Counted from the first letter of the stretch, positions 24,583-35,345 are shown. The stretch is DNA of 47,728 nucleotides from an uncultured Peptococcaceae bacterium (GCA_937922955.1 CALAKO010000221.1:1-47728); one strand, 5' to 3'. The notes: generated by a model not told the origin, from the sequence alone. Made by a program: numbers and translations.

Positions 24583-27500
24583 ATGAAATTTAAACGATGG
24601 ATTGCCATATTAATGGCTGTTGTTATGGTGGTGTCTATTATTTCGCCGACTGCGTTTGCAGAAGGCTGGGGGCAGGACGGCGCGCCGATCGTTGTAAACG
24701 GCGACGCTGGCGATGGTGGAACGGGCGAGTCGTCGGACTGCACCTGCACCGCGCCATGTACGGCGGATAGTAGGAACGAGCAATGTACGGTGTGCATGGC
24801 GGATTATACGCAGTGTAAAGTCGGGCAGTCGCAGCCAGCGGAAGATCTCGTATTGGAAGTAGGCTGGGAACCGGAGCAGCGCTATGCTGCCTACAATGGT
24901 GAGCCAGTAGCCATCACCGTCAGCGGAAGCCTGAGTGGGTCCACAGCAGACTCTGTCACCGTTGCCATTACGCTCAGCGATGCCGAAGCGGCACTGCTGA
25001 CGATTCCGGAAAGCAGCAGATTGACGTTGACAGATAGCGATGCGACTGACGGCAAGAAAATGCTTTCTTTTACAGTAACGGCGGGTACTGAATTTAAGAA
25101 GATGCTCACCGCTTCTGCGCCAAATGCGACGCAGCTGACCACCCTCGATGTCGCATCGACAGATGTGACCGCAACCGCCACGCCTGAGGCAGAAGGCGGT
25201 ACAGGCCAGACGGTTCAAATCACCTTCAACGAAGGGGCAACCGCTGCCAGCACCTTGACTTTTGTCGAGAAGCTGCCGGATGCGGATAATCCATACGGCA
25301 GCGTGACCGAAAGCGAAGGCTCTGTGGATGAACTCACCGTCACCTATGTAGATAAGGACGGGCAGCCAATCGCTCGACAGGAGACAGCGCCAACCTTTAT
25401 GCTGTGGTATCAGGTGGATGGCGCTGAGGCTGTGGAAGTAGACGAAGAAGAGTCGCTTCCATTTGGCTTGACCCAGCTGCCGAAAATCACAGCTGCTTCG
25501 GCAGACAACACATGGACCGGCAGCGTGGCGAAGGATACCGCCCTGCCCCTGCCATCCAAGGTGCTGGCGCTGGAGGGCGACACTGTTGTCGAAAAAACGA
25601 TCAGCTGGTTCCTCAAGCCATCCTATCCAGAGGGCTATTATCCAAACGCCGGAGCTTTGGTGCAGATTACTGATGAGAACGCGTCGCAGTATCCATCTGG
25701 ATTGAAAAACGGTCAGTGGGTTTTTATCGCCGGGGAAACGCCGTATGAGGACGACGATATTACGATTAAAGAGTATACCTCCCTGTCTCACAACATCTAT
25801 TGGGCAGACAATGGCGACGCAGAAGGCAAGCGGCCAACATTGGAAAACGTATCCACGCTCTACAAGCTGCAGTTTTCGCTCGATGGCTCCTCCGAATATA
25901 CAACGCTCACAGAAGAGAGCATGAAAACCCTTGGGCTGGAGACCATGCCTGAGCCTGCTCTGGAAGAACTAAGCGGCATCTGGTCGCTGGAGTGGAAGGA
26001 CACGCTGCCAAGCCAGGTCACCTATTCCGACAGCACCGGCAGCGGCACGCCCATCACGCGCGATGTCACCTGGCACTATGTGCCAAAGGATGCACTGGAT
26101 AACAGCTATGCCATGGTCGAAGTCACCGAGGAAAACGCCGATGATTATTCCAGCGTGAAAGACCGGTACGGCACCTACTATGTGCTGGAAACCGACCTCA
26201 CCTTCACCGCGCGCATCTATCGCGGCGAGAATGACAACCACCTTGATTTAAGAGAAGAATTTTACAAACAGTTCTATTTGGAGGCTGTTTATACAAGAAA
26301 TCAAAATAAGTGTTATCAGGTGTCCTATGTAAGAGCTCAAGGAAATTTGGACTCCACTTTTGCAGAAGGCGATGCGTCCGATGAGATCACGGTAACAATT
26401 ACCAATCTCTGGCGTTACAACCTTGATAACACCCGCATCAATTATTCCTTGAAAGAGGGTACGGTGGAAACTCCGGGTGGAGCAGTAACGGCGGACAGTG
26501 CTAATAACAAAATGGAGGGTATTGAAAATCTGGACCCTGGCGACTATTTTGCCATCAGCTACGACAACAGCGCCGTGCCAAGTTTCAGCGGCGTCACCGA
26601 TGGGGTCTACAGCGGCGGCACCCTCAAGCTGACCCTGACCGGCACCAGAAATTTCAATGCGACAAAGGTTTGGCTGGACGGGCTGAACGATAACGAAAAA
26701 GACGAGCGCCCAGATGCTGTCATGGAGCTTTGGCGTTACCGTGTGGGAGAAGCGTATTCCACCGCTGCGCTGGTGCGCGACGATAATGGGCTGCCGTATA
26801 CTGTGCCGTTGAAGGGTGAGAAGAATTCAGAGGACATTAAATTTACAAACCTGCCAAAATACGACGCAGAAGGTTACAAATATCTCTATGTGGTGCGTGA
26901 GTATCTCAGCGGGACAAATGCTTCTAAGTATGAGCAGGTGTTCGGCGTAGTTGGGGCAGACGGCAGCGTCAGCGGAGACATTGTGGAAGGGGAAGCTGTT
27001 ACTGAGGAAAATCCGCGTGACAAAGAAGACGGCGGCAAGAACACCTGGCTCTATGACGGCGGCACCCTGTCCAACCGTTTGACAGGCACCATTCCAGTCT
27101 CCGTCACCAAGGATTGGAAGGCGGCGTCCTTCCAGTCGGCCTTTGGCGATGTGATGGTGAAGCTGCGCCTGCAGTCGCGGCCAGCGAACAGCACCGATGA
27201 GAAGGATTGGAAAGATACAAAGTATACCTATGAAATGACCGACTTCTACGCCGAGAACCTGACCGTCACCCACACGGGTGCCTACCCGCAGTACGATGAG
27301 CAGGGGCAGGAACTGGAATACCGCTGGGTGGAAGAAGCGGTGTATCAGGGAGGTACAGTGAATGACGAGGGCAAGTACAGCGGTGGTACTCCGGTTGAAT
27401 CAAATACAGATGCAGATGGTGACACGCGTACCTTTACCCTTAAACAAAACGATCGAGACATTGTTTATAAGAGCACGGTCGACGCGACTGGAACGAAGAT

Positions 27501-30500
27501 CACCAATTCCATTGCCAATACCATTGACTATGTGGTGGAGAAACGATTTGCTGAGGGTGTGACACCAGCGGACAGCTACACCTTTGCCCTCTATCGTTCG
27601 ACCAGCGGCTCGGGGCTGGAAAAATACGCTACCTTTACCATGACTCAGGATGGAACGAACCTTGAGGTTACAAAGGTGCAGGGCATCGACGACGCTGATC
27701 TGAGCATTACCTCGCAAGGCGATTGGAAGGTTACCATCTCCGGCCTGCCGGAGTTTGATGCCGATGGTCAGCAGTACGAATACCTGCTGATGGAAGTGAA
27801 CGGCAATCTCCTGTCTGTCGAGACAGAAAAACTGGATAATGGCAATTATGAGAGCATCATCACCAATGGTCCAGGCACCACCAACATCATTCTTGTGCGT
27901 AAGGCGTGGGTCGATGAAAGCGACATTCAGCATCGCCTGCCGGTGACAATTACGGTGTATGATAAGGAAACCGATCAGCCGCTCGAAATCAATGGACAGG
28001 TTGTATCTACGACACTCGGCAACAATGGCAACTGGTACGATCTGGTGAACATTGGCAATAATAAAACCGCCGATGATGTCTATATCCTTGAGACGAAGGT
28101 TGGGGAGACTAATGTAGCTCCTCCAATGGACGAGCAGGGAAACATAACTCCGCCAGTCTACACCAATGAGGCTCAGAATGGGCAAACGCCGACAGCGGTG
28201 TCATTTGAAACCCAGTATCACAAATACGAAGCCACCTATGCCAAGGAGGATTACACCGTTGATGAGGGCCGCAGCAAACCCATTCCAATGTTCACCGTCA
28301 CCAACCGCCGCCTGGGGAACATCAACCTCACTGTGACGAAAAACTGGGTCGATGGCGACGGCACAGCACGCAGCACGCTGCAGGAGAAGCTAGAAGCCGC
28401 TGGTCTGAATCTGGCGGTGAAGCTGGAATTTTTAAGCGAACCGTCCCTGGGGCTGGAGGATGTGTACGAGATCACCTATGATGGCTATGGCGAGGACCAG
28501 GGCGACACCGTCACCATCAGTGAAGGCAATGACACGTCGATTCAGGATGCTCAAAATCAGCCGGTGGATGCCATTCAGAATCTGGATACGACGCAGAGTG
28601 AACAGACCCTCTATTTCTGGAATCTGCCAAAGTACGACACCAACGGCGCCTCGGTGCGCTACACGGTGAAGGAAATCTTTGTGGATAAAAATGGCAACGA
28701 AGTGTCGGAGTCAGAACTAAACGCAGACAATGCGAGCTCGGAATACAAAGCCGTGGCGGCAGCGTATCGGGACTACAGCAGCAGCGTGAAGGCAGGGCCG
28801 TATGAAGTAAGTGATGACCATGCGCTGGATACGCAGGACTTTACCCTTTCCAACAAGCTCAGCGCCACCAAGGACGTCAGCTGGTACGCCCTGTGGCTGG
28901 ACGACTTTGCCTACTCGGAAGGCACGCGCCCGGACATTTACCTCAACATCTACGCCCGCAAGCATGTGAAAGACGCCGATGGAAACGTGTCTACAACCAC
29001 CGAGCTGACCATCCGCGACTACCGCTGGACGTACGATGGGAGCGAAGGAGGTGGCGGTGATGACGACTACATCAATGAGAAAACCTTCTGGAAATGCACC
29101 ATCGAGAACCTGCCAAAGTACGACGACCTTGGCTATGAGATCGAGTATTTTGCGGTGATGAACTCGCAGGTCGACGCCGGTGATTTTGACTACCTGGAGA
29201 CCGCCTATGCAAGCGGAAGAGATACAGTCGGGACGACAGAGATCTTTGGTACTGCCGCTGAGGTGGAAGCTCCGCAGCAGAAGCCTGTCGAAAATGTGGC
29301 AGAGGATGGCGAGGAGGATCTTTATGCTCTGCAATCGGGCAACACGTTTGTCAACCGCATTGCCGACAGCATTGCGTTCTCTGGCGAAAAGCTTTGGCAG
29401 AACCTGCCGGACAGCTATCCGCTGGTGGATCTGCCGACGGTGACCTTTACCCTGAAGCGCTCGGTCGATGGTAAAAATTGGGAGAAAAATGTTGCCACCA
29501 TGACGATTGACGGCGATGACTGGGAAACGCTGAAAGTCAATGGCCACTACATCTTTGCCTTTGCGCATACGGGTGAGAACGAGCCAGCGAGCAGCATTGA
29601 TAAAGTTACCATTCCTGATGGTGAAACCTGGCTGCCGCGTTTTGACGACCATGGCCGCCTGTACACCTATGAGATTACAGAATCGATTGATTGGGAAGGA
29701 ACAGATGCTGGAACAGCGGGAAATGATGCGAGTGAGTCGGTATTTGATCTGAGCAGCACCGGGCAAACCTTTACCAACAGCTATAACAAGAAAGGGAGCG
29801 CCCAGCTCAGCGCGAAAAAATACCTGACCATCGCCACGAACTTGGCGAAATATCCAGCCATCACCATGACCCTGAGCCGCACCTATACGACAAATGAAGA
29901 TCAACCTTCGAAATCAGAAAAGGTGGAGACCATCACCTGGAGTGCGGAAGAGGTGGCGGCTGCTGTCAAGGAAGCGACAGCTTCTGGCACAGGCGAAGTG
30001 ACGGTGGATCATGTGTTCACCTTTGACGATCTGCCAATCTACGCGCCAAACGGCTCCAAGTACGTCTACACCATCACCGAAGACAAGAAAGAACTTGGCG
30101 GCTACGATACCTGGGCGGCAGCTGATGATCCAGGAGCTGATGCGTTGAAAAATGGCGCTGGCTATGCAGGTCAAACCGAAGTAGGAGCATTAACGGCAGA
30201 TAATAATACTGATATCGATGCCAGCTTCTTAAACGCACCGGATGCGTCAGATCAGGAAAAAATTACGCTGACCGGCACCAAGGTGTGGAACGACTTGAAC
30301 AATGCCTTTGGTTTCCGTCCGGAAAGCTTGGAAATCACCCTGCAACGCCGCGCCAATGCGCAGAGCGGACAGGGTAATGCAATTGACTGGCAGACGGTAA
30401 CATTGTCAGAGGATCAGATAACGTGGGATACAGTCACTAATTCTAATCGATGGACTTACACCATCACTGGGCTGGAGCGTTACGCCGAAACCGGGATGCC

Positions 30501-33500
30501 GTGGATTTACCGTGTCAAAGAAGAACCTACGCCAGATCATTACACCGCGTCAGGAGGCGGCACTGCATCTCAGAAAGAAACTGATGCCGATGGCAATGTG
30601 ACGATGAACAACCTGACCAACTCCATCCTCACCAGCACTTCTTTTAAGAAAACCTGGGTGAACAGCGATGGCGATCCCATCACTAAGGACATCCTTGGCA
30701 GCGGCATTGAGCTGGAGGTTGGCTATCAGCTGCAGGTGCGGAAAAAAGATTCCGCCAATGAATGGCAGGATGCAGGTGCTTTCTTTGAGGAAAAGCTTGG
30801 TGAAAATCATGCGTCAGATCTGGCAAACCGCAACTACAGCGGCACCATACGCGCCGCCTTGGGGGCTTCAGAGTGGGACAGCAGAAAAAGCTTCCAAAAC
30901 CTGCCGTTGGTTATCAAGGATACGAATAACACGATTGTTAATCTGGAATACCGTGTTGTAGAAACCGGGGTAAAGGTGTATCGCACTGGAGAGACGAACC
31001 CGCTGCTGACGCAAACCTACGAGGTGCAGGAGAAAGGCGATAACAGCTATTCGTACACGGTTACTTCTAACCCAACCGGCGGTGATCTGTTTGCTCCGTA
31101 TTATGGTTCAGGAAAAGATTCGCAGTCAAATAGCACGAAAGAACACAAGAACAAGCTGACCACCCAGAGCCTGACGGTGAAAAAAGTCTGGGACGACAAC
31201 AAGAACAAAGGCTACGTCACCCGTCCAACAACATCGGTGACACGCTACAACTGGGAAGTCACCTTTGTGATTGAACGCCGTACGGATGGAACAGACTGGG
31301 AAAAAATTCCAACGGGAGCGGAAATCACCCTCCATGGCACCAACGAACAGAATAAGGTGTCGAAAACCATCAATGATCTGCCGATCCATGGTTTTGATGC
31401 GGCTGGAAAGTGGGTCACCTACCAATACCGTGTGCGGGAATTGCAGAGCGAAACAATGACTAACGATGGCGAGGAGCGGCAGCCAATCGATGACGGCGGC
31501 ACCTTCCATGGCAGCTATACGGTGTCCTATTCCACTGATGGATTGACGGTGACCAACAAGCTGAACACCATCGAACTCGATGCTGAAAAAGTTTGGAACG
31601 ATGGAAATGCAGCCAATCGCCCAGCAGTGACGTTGGAGCTCAAGTATCTGGAAGCTGATGGTGATCCTGACGATGCGAACGCTTACAAATCTTTTGACAC
31701 TCCGGCGAAGGTCACCCTCGATGGCATAACAGACACGGATACCACAAGTTTCTATTACGAGGATGGAGCATGGACCGCAGTCTGGAAAAATGTTCCAAAA
31801 GTGGTTCCTGGCAGTGAGGTTGAGAACGATCAGACCGTCTATAAGATTTTTGAGACTGTGACCGGTGACTATATGTCGACGTCAACGACGAACGGCACAA
31901 CGACCACCATCACCAACACGCCGACGGTGACGCCAAGCGTGACCAAACATTGGCTAGGGACGATTTCATCGGCAGAAAGTGTAACGGTGGAACTGCACCG
32001 CTGCATTAAAGAGGATGAAGGAACTCAAAAGGTTGCTGAAGTGACCTTAACTGAAAGCAACAACTGGACAGCTTCCTTTGATCCACAGCCAAAGTATGAT
32101 GACGAAGGGTACGAATACATATACTCTGTCGTGGAAACCAAGATTGGCGAGCAAGACGCCAAAACAGCAGCGGATGAAGGCGGCTATGGCATCGCTTATG
32201 ACGGTGATGCAGAAAGCGGCTTCCATGTGTACAATTACGAAACCGATGTTTTCTTTGTTGTTAAAGAATGGGCAGACGCTGGCGATCCGGACGAACGCCC
32301 AAGCAAACTCACGGTGACTTTGGAACGCACGACAATGACCAATCCAGCGGAAGACGATTGGGCAGAGGTGGCGACTACTGATGTTTGGGCGACGACCGGA
32401 AACAATTGCTGGACGGCAACCTTTGGCAAGCAACCAATCGCCGATGAAAATGGTATTTCGTACACCTATCGGGTGCGGGAGCCAGAGGTGAATGGCTATG
32501 AATCAACCGGCAGCACGGTTGCAATCACAGCAGAAGATGTTGCCATTTTCCGCCTGCGCAATGTGCGTTCTGAAACCATTAAGATTCCAGTAGAAAAGGT
32601 ATGGGAGGACAGCAACAACAATTTTGGCAATCGTCCAGATTCCATCACCGTAGAATTGTATGCGGACGGTAAGCCAACGGGCAAGACATTGACCTTAAAT
32701 CCAACCACTCTGGACAACCTGGTGAATTTCTTCACCGGCGGCGATGCCGGCTGGTCGGGCAAATTTGAAAATTTGCCGAAGTTTGACAGCAACGGCGATT
32801 TGATTACCTACACGGTTAAAGAAATTCAAACACCAGGCTACGAAACGACCATCACTGGCGATGCCGAAGAAGGATTTACCATCACCAATACCGCCCATGG
32901 TGAGCTGGAAGTGTCCAAGACCGTTGAGGGCGATGGCGGCGATTCAGAAAAAGCATTTGAATTCACCGTTACGCTTGATAACCAAGCCATCAACGGCATC
33001 TATGGCGATATGACCTTTGCCAACGGCATGGCGACCTTCACCTTAAAGGATGGCCAGACCTGCACAGCCAAGGGCCTTCCTGCCGGGCTGGGCTACACGG
33101 TCACAGAAACGGAGGCAAACACCGGCGCCTATGTGACCACGGTGACTGGCGAGACGGGTACCATTCCTGCCGGTGATACGGCGGTGGCTGCGTTCACGAA
33201 TACGGCAGACACCATCGACATTCCTGTTGAAAAGGTATGGGAGGACAACGACCGCGAGTACCTGCGTCCGGTAGAGATCACGGTGAAGCTTCTCGCCGAT
33301 GGCGTGGACACTGGCAAGACGCTCACCTTGAACGCCAAAAACGGCTGGAAGGGCAGCTTCAAGGATTTGGATGTGACAAAGGATGGCCAGGCCATCACCT
33401 ACACCATCGAAGAGGCGGAAGTTGACGGATACCGCACGACCATCACTGGTGATGCGGCGACAGGCTTTACCATCACCAATACGTATCCAACCACACCGCC

Positions 33501-34512
33501 GCCAACACCTGGTGACGAGACGGTGGATGTGAGCGGTGACAAGACCTGGAGCGACAGTGACAATCAGGACGGCAAGCGGCCAGAAAGCATCACCATTCGT
33601 CTCTACGCCAACGGCGTGGAAGTGGCGCATAAGGTGGTGACGGCAGCCGACAACTGGCACTGGGACTTCAGCGATCTGCCGAAATACGAGGACGGCAAGG
33701 AAATCGTCTACACCATCACCGAAGATCCGGTGGAAGGCTACACGAGCACCGTCAATGGCTACGATGTGACCAACACCTACGACGCTGAGACGGTGGACGT
33801 GAGCGGCGACAAGACCTGGAACGACAGCGACAATCAGGACGGCAAGCGGCCGGAGAGCATCACCATCCGCCTCTACGCCAACGGCGTGGAAGTGGCGCAT
33901 AAGGTGGTGACGGCAGCCGACAACTGGCACTGGGATTTCAGCGATCTGCCGAAATACGAAGACGGCAAGGAAATTGTCTACACCATCACCGAGGACGCCA
34001 TCGACGGCTACACCTCGACGGTGAGCGGCAGCGATGTGACCAACACCTACACGCCGGACAAGACCACGGTCAGCGTCACCAAGAGCTGGCAGGACAAGAA
34101 CGACCAGGCGGGCAAGCGTCCGGACAGCATCACGGTGAAGCTCTTTGCCAATGGTGTGGATACCGGAAAAACGCTGACGCTGAGCAAGGACAACAACTGG
34201 ACCGCCAGCTTCGGCGACCTGGATGTGTACAAGGATGGGCAGCGCATCACCTACACCATCGAAGAGGTGACGGTTGATGGCTACACGACGACCATCAGCG
34301 GCGATGCGGTGACGGGATTTGTGATTACCAACAGCATCACGACGGACACCACGCCGCCGAAAGAAGATCCGCCATCCACGAGCAATCCGGGCACACCGTC
34401 CACCGGCGACACCAGCCACCTGAACCTTTGGCTGGCGCTGATGGCGATTGCTGCCGCCGGGATGGCAGGCAGCGTGGCGCTGCTGCGCCGCCGCCGAAAC
34501 GACAAGGATTGA
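24583..34512 (+). CDS. Giant Cna_B-repeat cell-wall-anchored adhesin
   Basis: The product has 3309 residues. Residues 1-26 are a signal peptide (MKFKRWIAILMAV..., ending AFA). A short Cys cluster follows (C53, C55, C59, C68, C71, C78). Residues 85-690 are beta-rich without clear repeats. About 20 Cna_B-type modules then run from about 691 to 3252. Each begins with a K-x-W motif and contains an N-L-P-K-Y or similar turn, a Y-x-I/V-x-E strand and a closing T-N; such Lys, Glu and Asn residues form stabilising isopeptide bonds in this fold. The C-terminus has TPSTG (3271-3275), a hydrophobic helix and an RRRRNDKD tail, a sortase sorting signal. GGGGGAGAG precedes ATG 24583. It is a long rigid stalk for adhesion; the ligand is unknown. 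Confidence 0.92.
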   Translation: MKFKRWIAILMAVVMVVSIISPTAFAEGWGQDGAPIVVNGDAGDGGTGESSDCTCTAPCTADSRNEQCTVCMADYTQCKVGQSQPAEDLVLEVGWEPEQRYAAYNGEPVAITVSGSLSGSTADSVTVAITLSDAEAALLTIPESSRLTLTDSDATDGKKMLSFTVTAGTEFKKMLTASAPNATQLTTLDVASTDVTATATPEAEGGTGQTVQITFNEGATAASTLTFVEKLPDADNPYGSVTESEGSVDELTVTYVDKDGQPIARQETAPTFMLWYQVDGAEAVEVDEEESLPFGLTQLPKITAASADNTWTGSVAKDTALPLPSKVLALEGDTVVEKTISWFLKPSYPEGYYPNAGALVQITDENASQYPSGLKNGQWVFIAGETPYEDDDITIKEYTSLSHNIYWADNGDAEGKRPTLENVSTLYKLQFSLDGSSEYTTLTEESMKTLGLETMPEPALEELSGIWSLEWKDTLPSQVTYSDSTGSGTPITRDVTWHYVPKDALDNSYAMVEVTEENADDYSSVKDRYGTYYVLETDLTFTARIYRGENDNHLDLREEFYKQFYLEAVYTRNQNKCYQVSYVRAQGNLDSTFAEGDASDEITVTITNLWRYNLDNTRINYSLKEGTVETPGGAVTADSANNKMEGIENLDPGDYFAISYDNSAVPSFSGVTDGVYSGGTLKLTLTGTRNFNATKVWLDGLNDNEKDERPDAVMELWRYRVGEAYSTAALVRDDNGLPYTVPLKGEKNSEDIKFTNLPKYDAEGYKYLYVVREYLSGTNASKYEQVFGVVGADGSVSGDIVEGEAVTEENPRDKEDGGKNTWLYDGGTLSNRLTGTIPVSVTKDWKAASFQSAFGDVMVKLRLQSRPANSTDEKDWKDTKYTYEMTDFYAENLTVTHTGAYPQYDEQGQELEYRWVEEAVYQGGTVNDEGKYSGGTPVESNTDADGDTRTFTLKQNDRDIVYKSTVDATGTKITNSIANTIDYVVEKRFAEGVTPADSYTFALYRSTSGSGLEKYATFTMTQDGTNLEVTKVQGIDDADLSITSQGDWKVTISGLPEFDADGQQYEYLLMEVNGNLLSVETEKLDNGNYESIITNGPGTTNIILVRKAWVDESDIQHRLPVTITVYDKETDQPLEINGQVVSTTLGNNGNWYDLVNIGNNKTADDVYILETKVGETNVAPPMDEQGNITPPVYTNEAQNGQTPTAVSFETQYHKYEATYAKEDYTVDEGRSKPIPMFTVTNRRLGNINLTVTKNWVDGDGTARSTLQEKLEAAGLNLAVKLEFLSEPSLGLEDVYEITYDGYGEDQGDTVTISEGNDTSIQDAQNQPVDAIQNLDTTQSEQTLYFWNLPKYDTNGASVRYTVKEIFVDKNGNEVSESELNADNASSEYKAVAAAYRDYSSSVKAGPYEVSDDHALDTQDFTLSNKLSATKDVSWYALWLDDFAYSEGTRPDIYLNIYARKHVKDADGNVSTTTELTIRDYRWTYDGSEGGGGDDDYINEKTFWKCTIENLPKYDDLGYEIEYFAVMNSQVDAGDFDYLETAYASGRDTVGTTEIFGTAAEVEAPQQKPVENVAEDGEEDLYALQSGNTFVNRIADSIAFSGEKLWQNLPDSYPLVDLPTVTFTLKRSVDGKNWEKNVATMTIDGDDWETLKVNGHYIFAFAHTGENEPASSIDKVTIPDGETWLPRFDDHGRLYTYEITESIDWEGTDAGTAGNDASESVFDLSSTGQTFTNSYNKKGSAQLSAKKYLTIATNLAKYPAITMTLSRTYTTNEDQPSKSEKVETITWSAEEVAAAVKEATASGTGEVTVDHVFTFDDLPIYAPNGSKYVYTITEDKKELGGYDTWAAADDPGADALKNGAGYAGQTEVGALTADNNTDIDASFLNAPDASDQEKITLTGTKVWNDLNNAFGFRPESLEITLQRRANAQSGQGNAIDWQTVTLSEDQITWDTVTNSNRWTYTITGLERYAETGMPWIYRVKEEPTPDHYTASGGGTASQKETDADGNVTMNNLTNSILTSTSFKKTWVNSDGDPITKDILGSGIELEVGYQLQVRKKDSANEWQDAGAFFEEKLGENHASDLANRNYSGTIRAALGASEWDSRKSFQNLPLVIKDTNNTIVNLEYRVVETGVKVYRTGETNPLLTQTYEVQEKGDNSYSYTVTSNPTGGDLFAPYYGSGKDSQSNSTKEHKNKLTTQSLTVKKVWDDNKNKGYVTRPTTSVTRYNWEVTFVIERRTDGTDWEKIPTGAEITLHGTNEQNKVSKTINDLPIHGFDAAGKWVTYQYRVRELQSETMTNDGEERQPIDDGGTFHGSYTVSYSTDGLTVTNKLNTIELDAEKVWNDGNAANRPAVTLELKYLEADGDPDDANAYKSFDTPAKVTLDGITDTDTTSFYYEDGAWTAVWKNVPKVVPGSEVENDQTVYKIFETVTGDYMSTSTTNGTTTTITNTPTVTPSVTKHWLGTISSAESVTVELHRCIKEDEGTQKVAEVTLTESNNWTASFDPQPKYDDEGYEYIYSVVETKIGEQDAKTAADEGGYGIAYDGDAESGFHVYNYETDVFFVVKEWADAGDPDERPSKLTVTLERTTMTNPAEDDWAEVATTDVWATTGNNCWTATFGKQPIADENGISYTYRVREPEVNGYESTGSTVAITAEDVAIFRLRNVRSETIKIPVEKVWEDSNNNFGNRPDSITVELYADGKPTGKTLTLNPTTLDNLVNFFTGGDAGWSGKFENLPKFDSNGDLITYTVKEIQTPGYETTITGDAEEGFTITNTAHGELEVSKTVEGDGGDSEKAFEFTVTLDNQAINGIYGDMTFANGMATFTLKDGQTCTAKGLPAGLGYTVTETEANTGAYVTTVTGETGTIPAGDTAVAAFTNTADTIDIPVEKVWEDNDREYLRPVEITVKLLADGVDTGKTLTLNAKNGWKGSFKDLDVTKDGQAITYTIEEAEVDGYRTTITGDAATGFTITNTYPTTPPPTPGDETVDVSGDKTWSDSDNQDGKRPESITIRLYANGVEVAHKVVTAADNWHWDFSDLPKYEDGKEIVYTITEDPVEGYTSTVNGYDVTNTYDAETVDVSGDKTWNDSDNQDGKRPESITIRLYANGVEVAHKVVTAADNWHWDFSDLPKYEDGKEIVYTITEDAIDGYTSTVSGSDVTNTYTPDKTTVSVTKSWQDKNDQAGKRPDSITVKLFANGVDTGKTLTLSKDNNWTASFGDLDVYKDGQRITYTIEEVTVDGYTTTISGDAVTGFVITNSITTDTTPPKEDPPSTSNPGTPSTGDTSHLNLWLALMAIAAAGMAGSVALLRRRRNDKD
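33517..34056 (+). repeat. Tandem 270-bp direct repeat within the adhesin gene
   Basis: Two adjacent units, 33517-33786 and 33787-34056, encode consecutive 90-residue Cna_B modules that are nearly identical in protein and differ by scattered, mostly silent bases in DNA. They begin GAGACGGTGGA and keep reading frame. They look like a recent in-frame duplication, and module number could vary by recombination. Confidence 0.9.
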
Positions 34513-34530
34513 ACGGCGCCAACGCCATAA

Positions 34531-34571
34531 AAAAACAGCTGCATCACGCATGGCGTGGTGCAGCTGTTTTT
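34531..34571. terminator. Bidirectional terminator, adhesin / kinase-like gene
   Basis: AAAACAGCTGCA pairs with TGCAGCTGTTTT around an inner CACGC/GCGTG stem, with A and T tracts on both sides. It lies between convergent stop codons. Confidence 0.9.
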
Positions 34572-34576
34572 GTGTG

Positions 34577-35194
34577 TCAGCGTTTGGCCCAAAGCTCGGC
34601 ATAGGTTTGCAGAGCTGGGATGATGTTTTTGACGACGATGCCTGTGGTATTGATGCAGAGGTCGTAGCCGCGGCGGTCGCCCCAGTCGTAGGTGCCGAGG
34701 ATGTCGTGGGTTTTGGCGCGGTTTTTGTCGATTTGGCGGATTTTCTTTTCGTACTCTTTGTCGCTGTAGTGGACGTTTTCTTTCTCACGGCGGCGGCAGC
34801 GGTCGATGCGGGCGGCCAGGTCGGCGTGGACGAAGATGCGCAGCGGATTGCGTTCGCGCAGGATGATGTCGGCGTTGCGGCCGACAATGATGCAGTTGCT
34901 TTTGTCAGCCAGCTGCTTGATGAGAGCGGTCTGCTTCTGCAGCAGTGCGGTGGAATGCTCGGCCATGTAGTTGGGAAGCACCGACAGTGTCTGGCCGATG
35001 GTGATGGGATAAAGGCTGGAAAAGGAGCCCTGCTCCAGGGTGTGTTCGAGATAGTTTTCGTCGAGATCGGTCTGCTCTGCCAGCATGGTAAGAATTTCAC
35101 GGTCGTAGTAGGCATAGCCCAGGGCTTCGGCCAGGCGTTTGCCCAGTTCACGGCCGCCGCTGCCAAATTCGCGGCTGATGGTAATGATGTTCAT
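34577..35194 (-). CDS. Cytidylate-kinase-like family protein
   Basis: The 205-residue protein has the P-loop-like start MNIITISREFGSGGRELGKR of the cytidylate kinase-like (AAA_27-type) family, then LGYAYYDREIL and SNCIIVGRNADIILRER. This is followed by an Arg-rich lid (RIDRCRRREKENV) and the family ending YDLCINTTGI. Its members are P-loop kinases of unclear substrate common in anaerobic Bacillota. The start is ATG 35194, with GGAGG 8 nt before it; a longer frame to 35287 lacks a ribosome site. It is monocistronic, convergent with the adhesin gene and unrelated to the surface module. Confidence 0.88.
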   Translation of the reverse strand: MNIITISREFGSGGRELGKRLAEALGYAYYDREILTMLAEQTDLDENYLEHTLEQGSFSSLYPITIGQTLSVLPNYMAEHSTALLQKQTALIKQLADKSNCIIVGRNADIILRERNPLRIFVHADLAARIDRCRRREKENVHYSDKEYEKKIRQIDKNRAKTHDILGTYDWGDRRGYDLCINTTGIVVKNIIPALQTYAELWAKR

Positions 35195-35310
35195 AGTGGT
35201 CGCCTCCGTTGAAAAAAGCTGGAGCGGCGCCCAGCTTTTACGCGCTTTTTGTGCCCTCAGTATAACAGACGATCGGTGTCTTCGCAAGCGACGGCCGGTT
35301 TAACGAAGTA

Positions 35311-35339
35311 TTAACAGAAGGGTGATGGTGAAGTATACA
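35311..35339 (+). promoter_or_regulatory. Promoter of the PhoH-family gene leader
   Basis: TTAACA (35311-35316), an exact 17-bp spacer and TATACA (35334-35339). The start site would be near 35346, giving a leader of about 142 nt. Confidence 0.65.
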
Positions 35340-35345
35340 TTCGTC

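Noticed and set aside
26655..34340. CRISPR-like array
   Set aside because: The periodicity comes from coding Cna_B modules in frame; no short identical repeats with unique spacers.
33043..35166. 707-codon minus-strand frame across the adhesin end and kinase-like gene
   Set aside because: Composed of translated repeats in the wrong frame plus the shadow of the kinase-like gene; no ribosome site and it crosses a bidirectional terminator.
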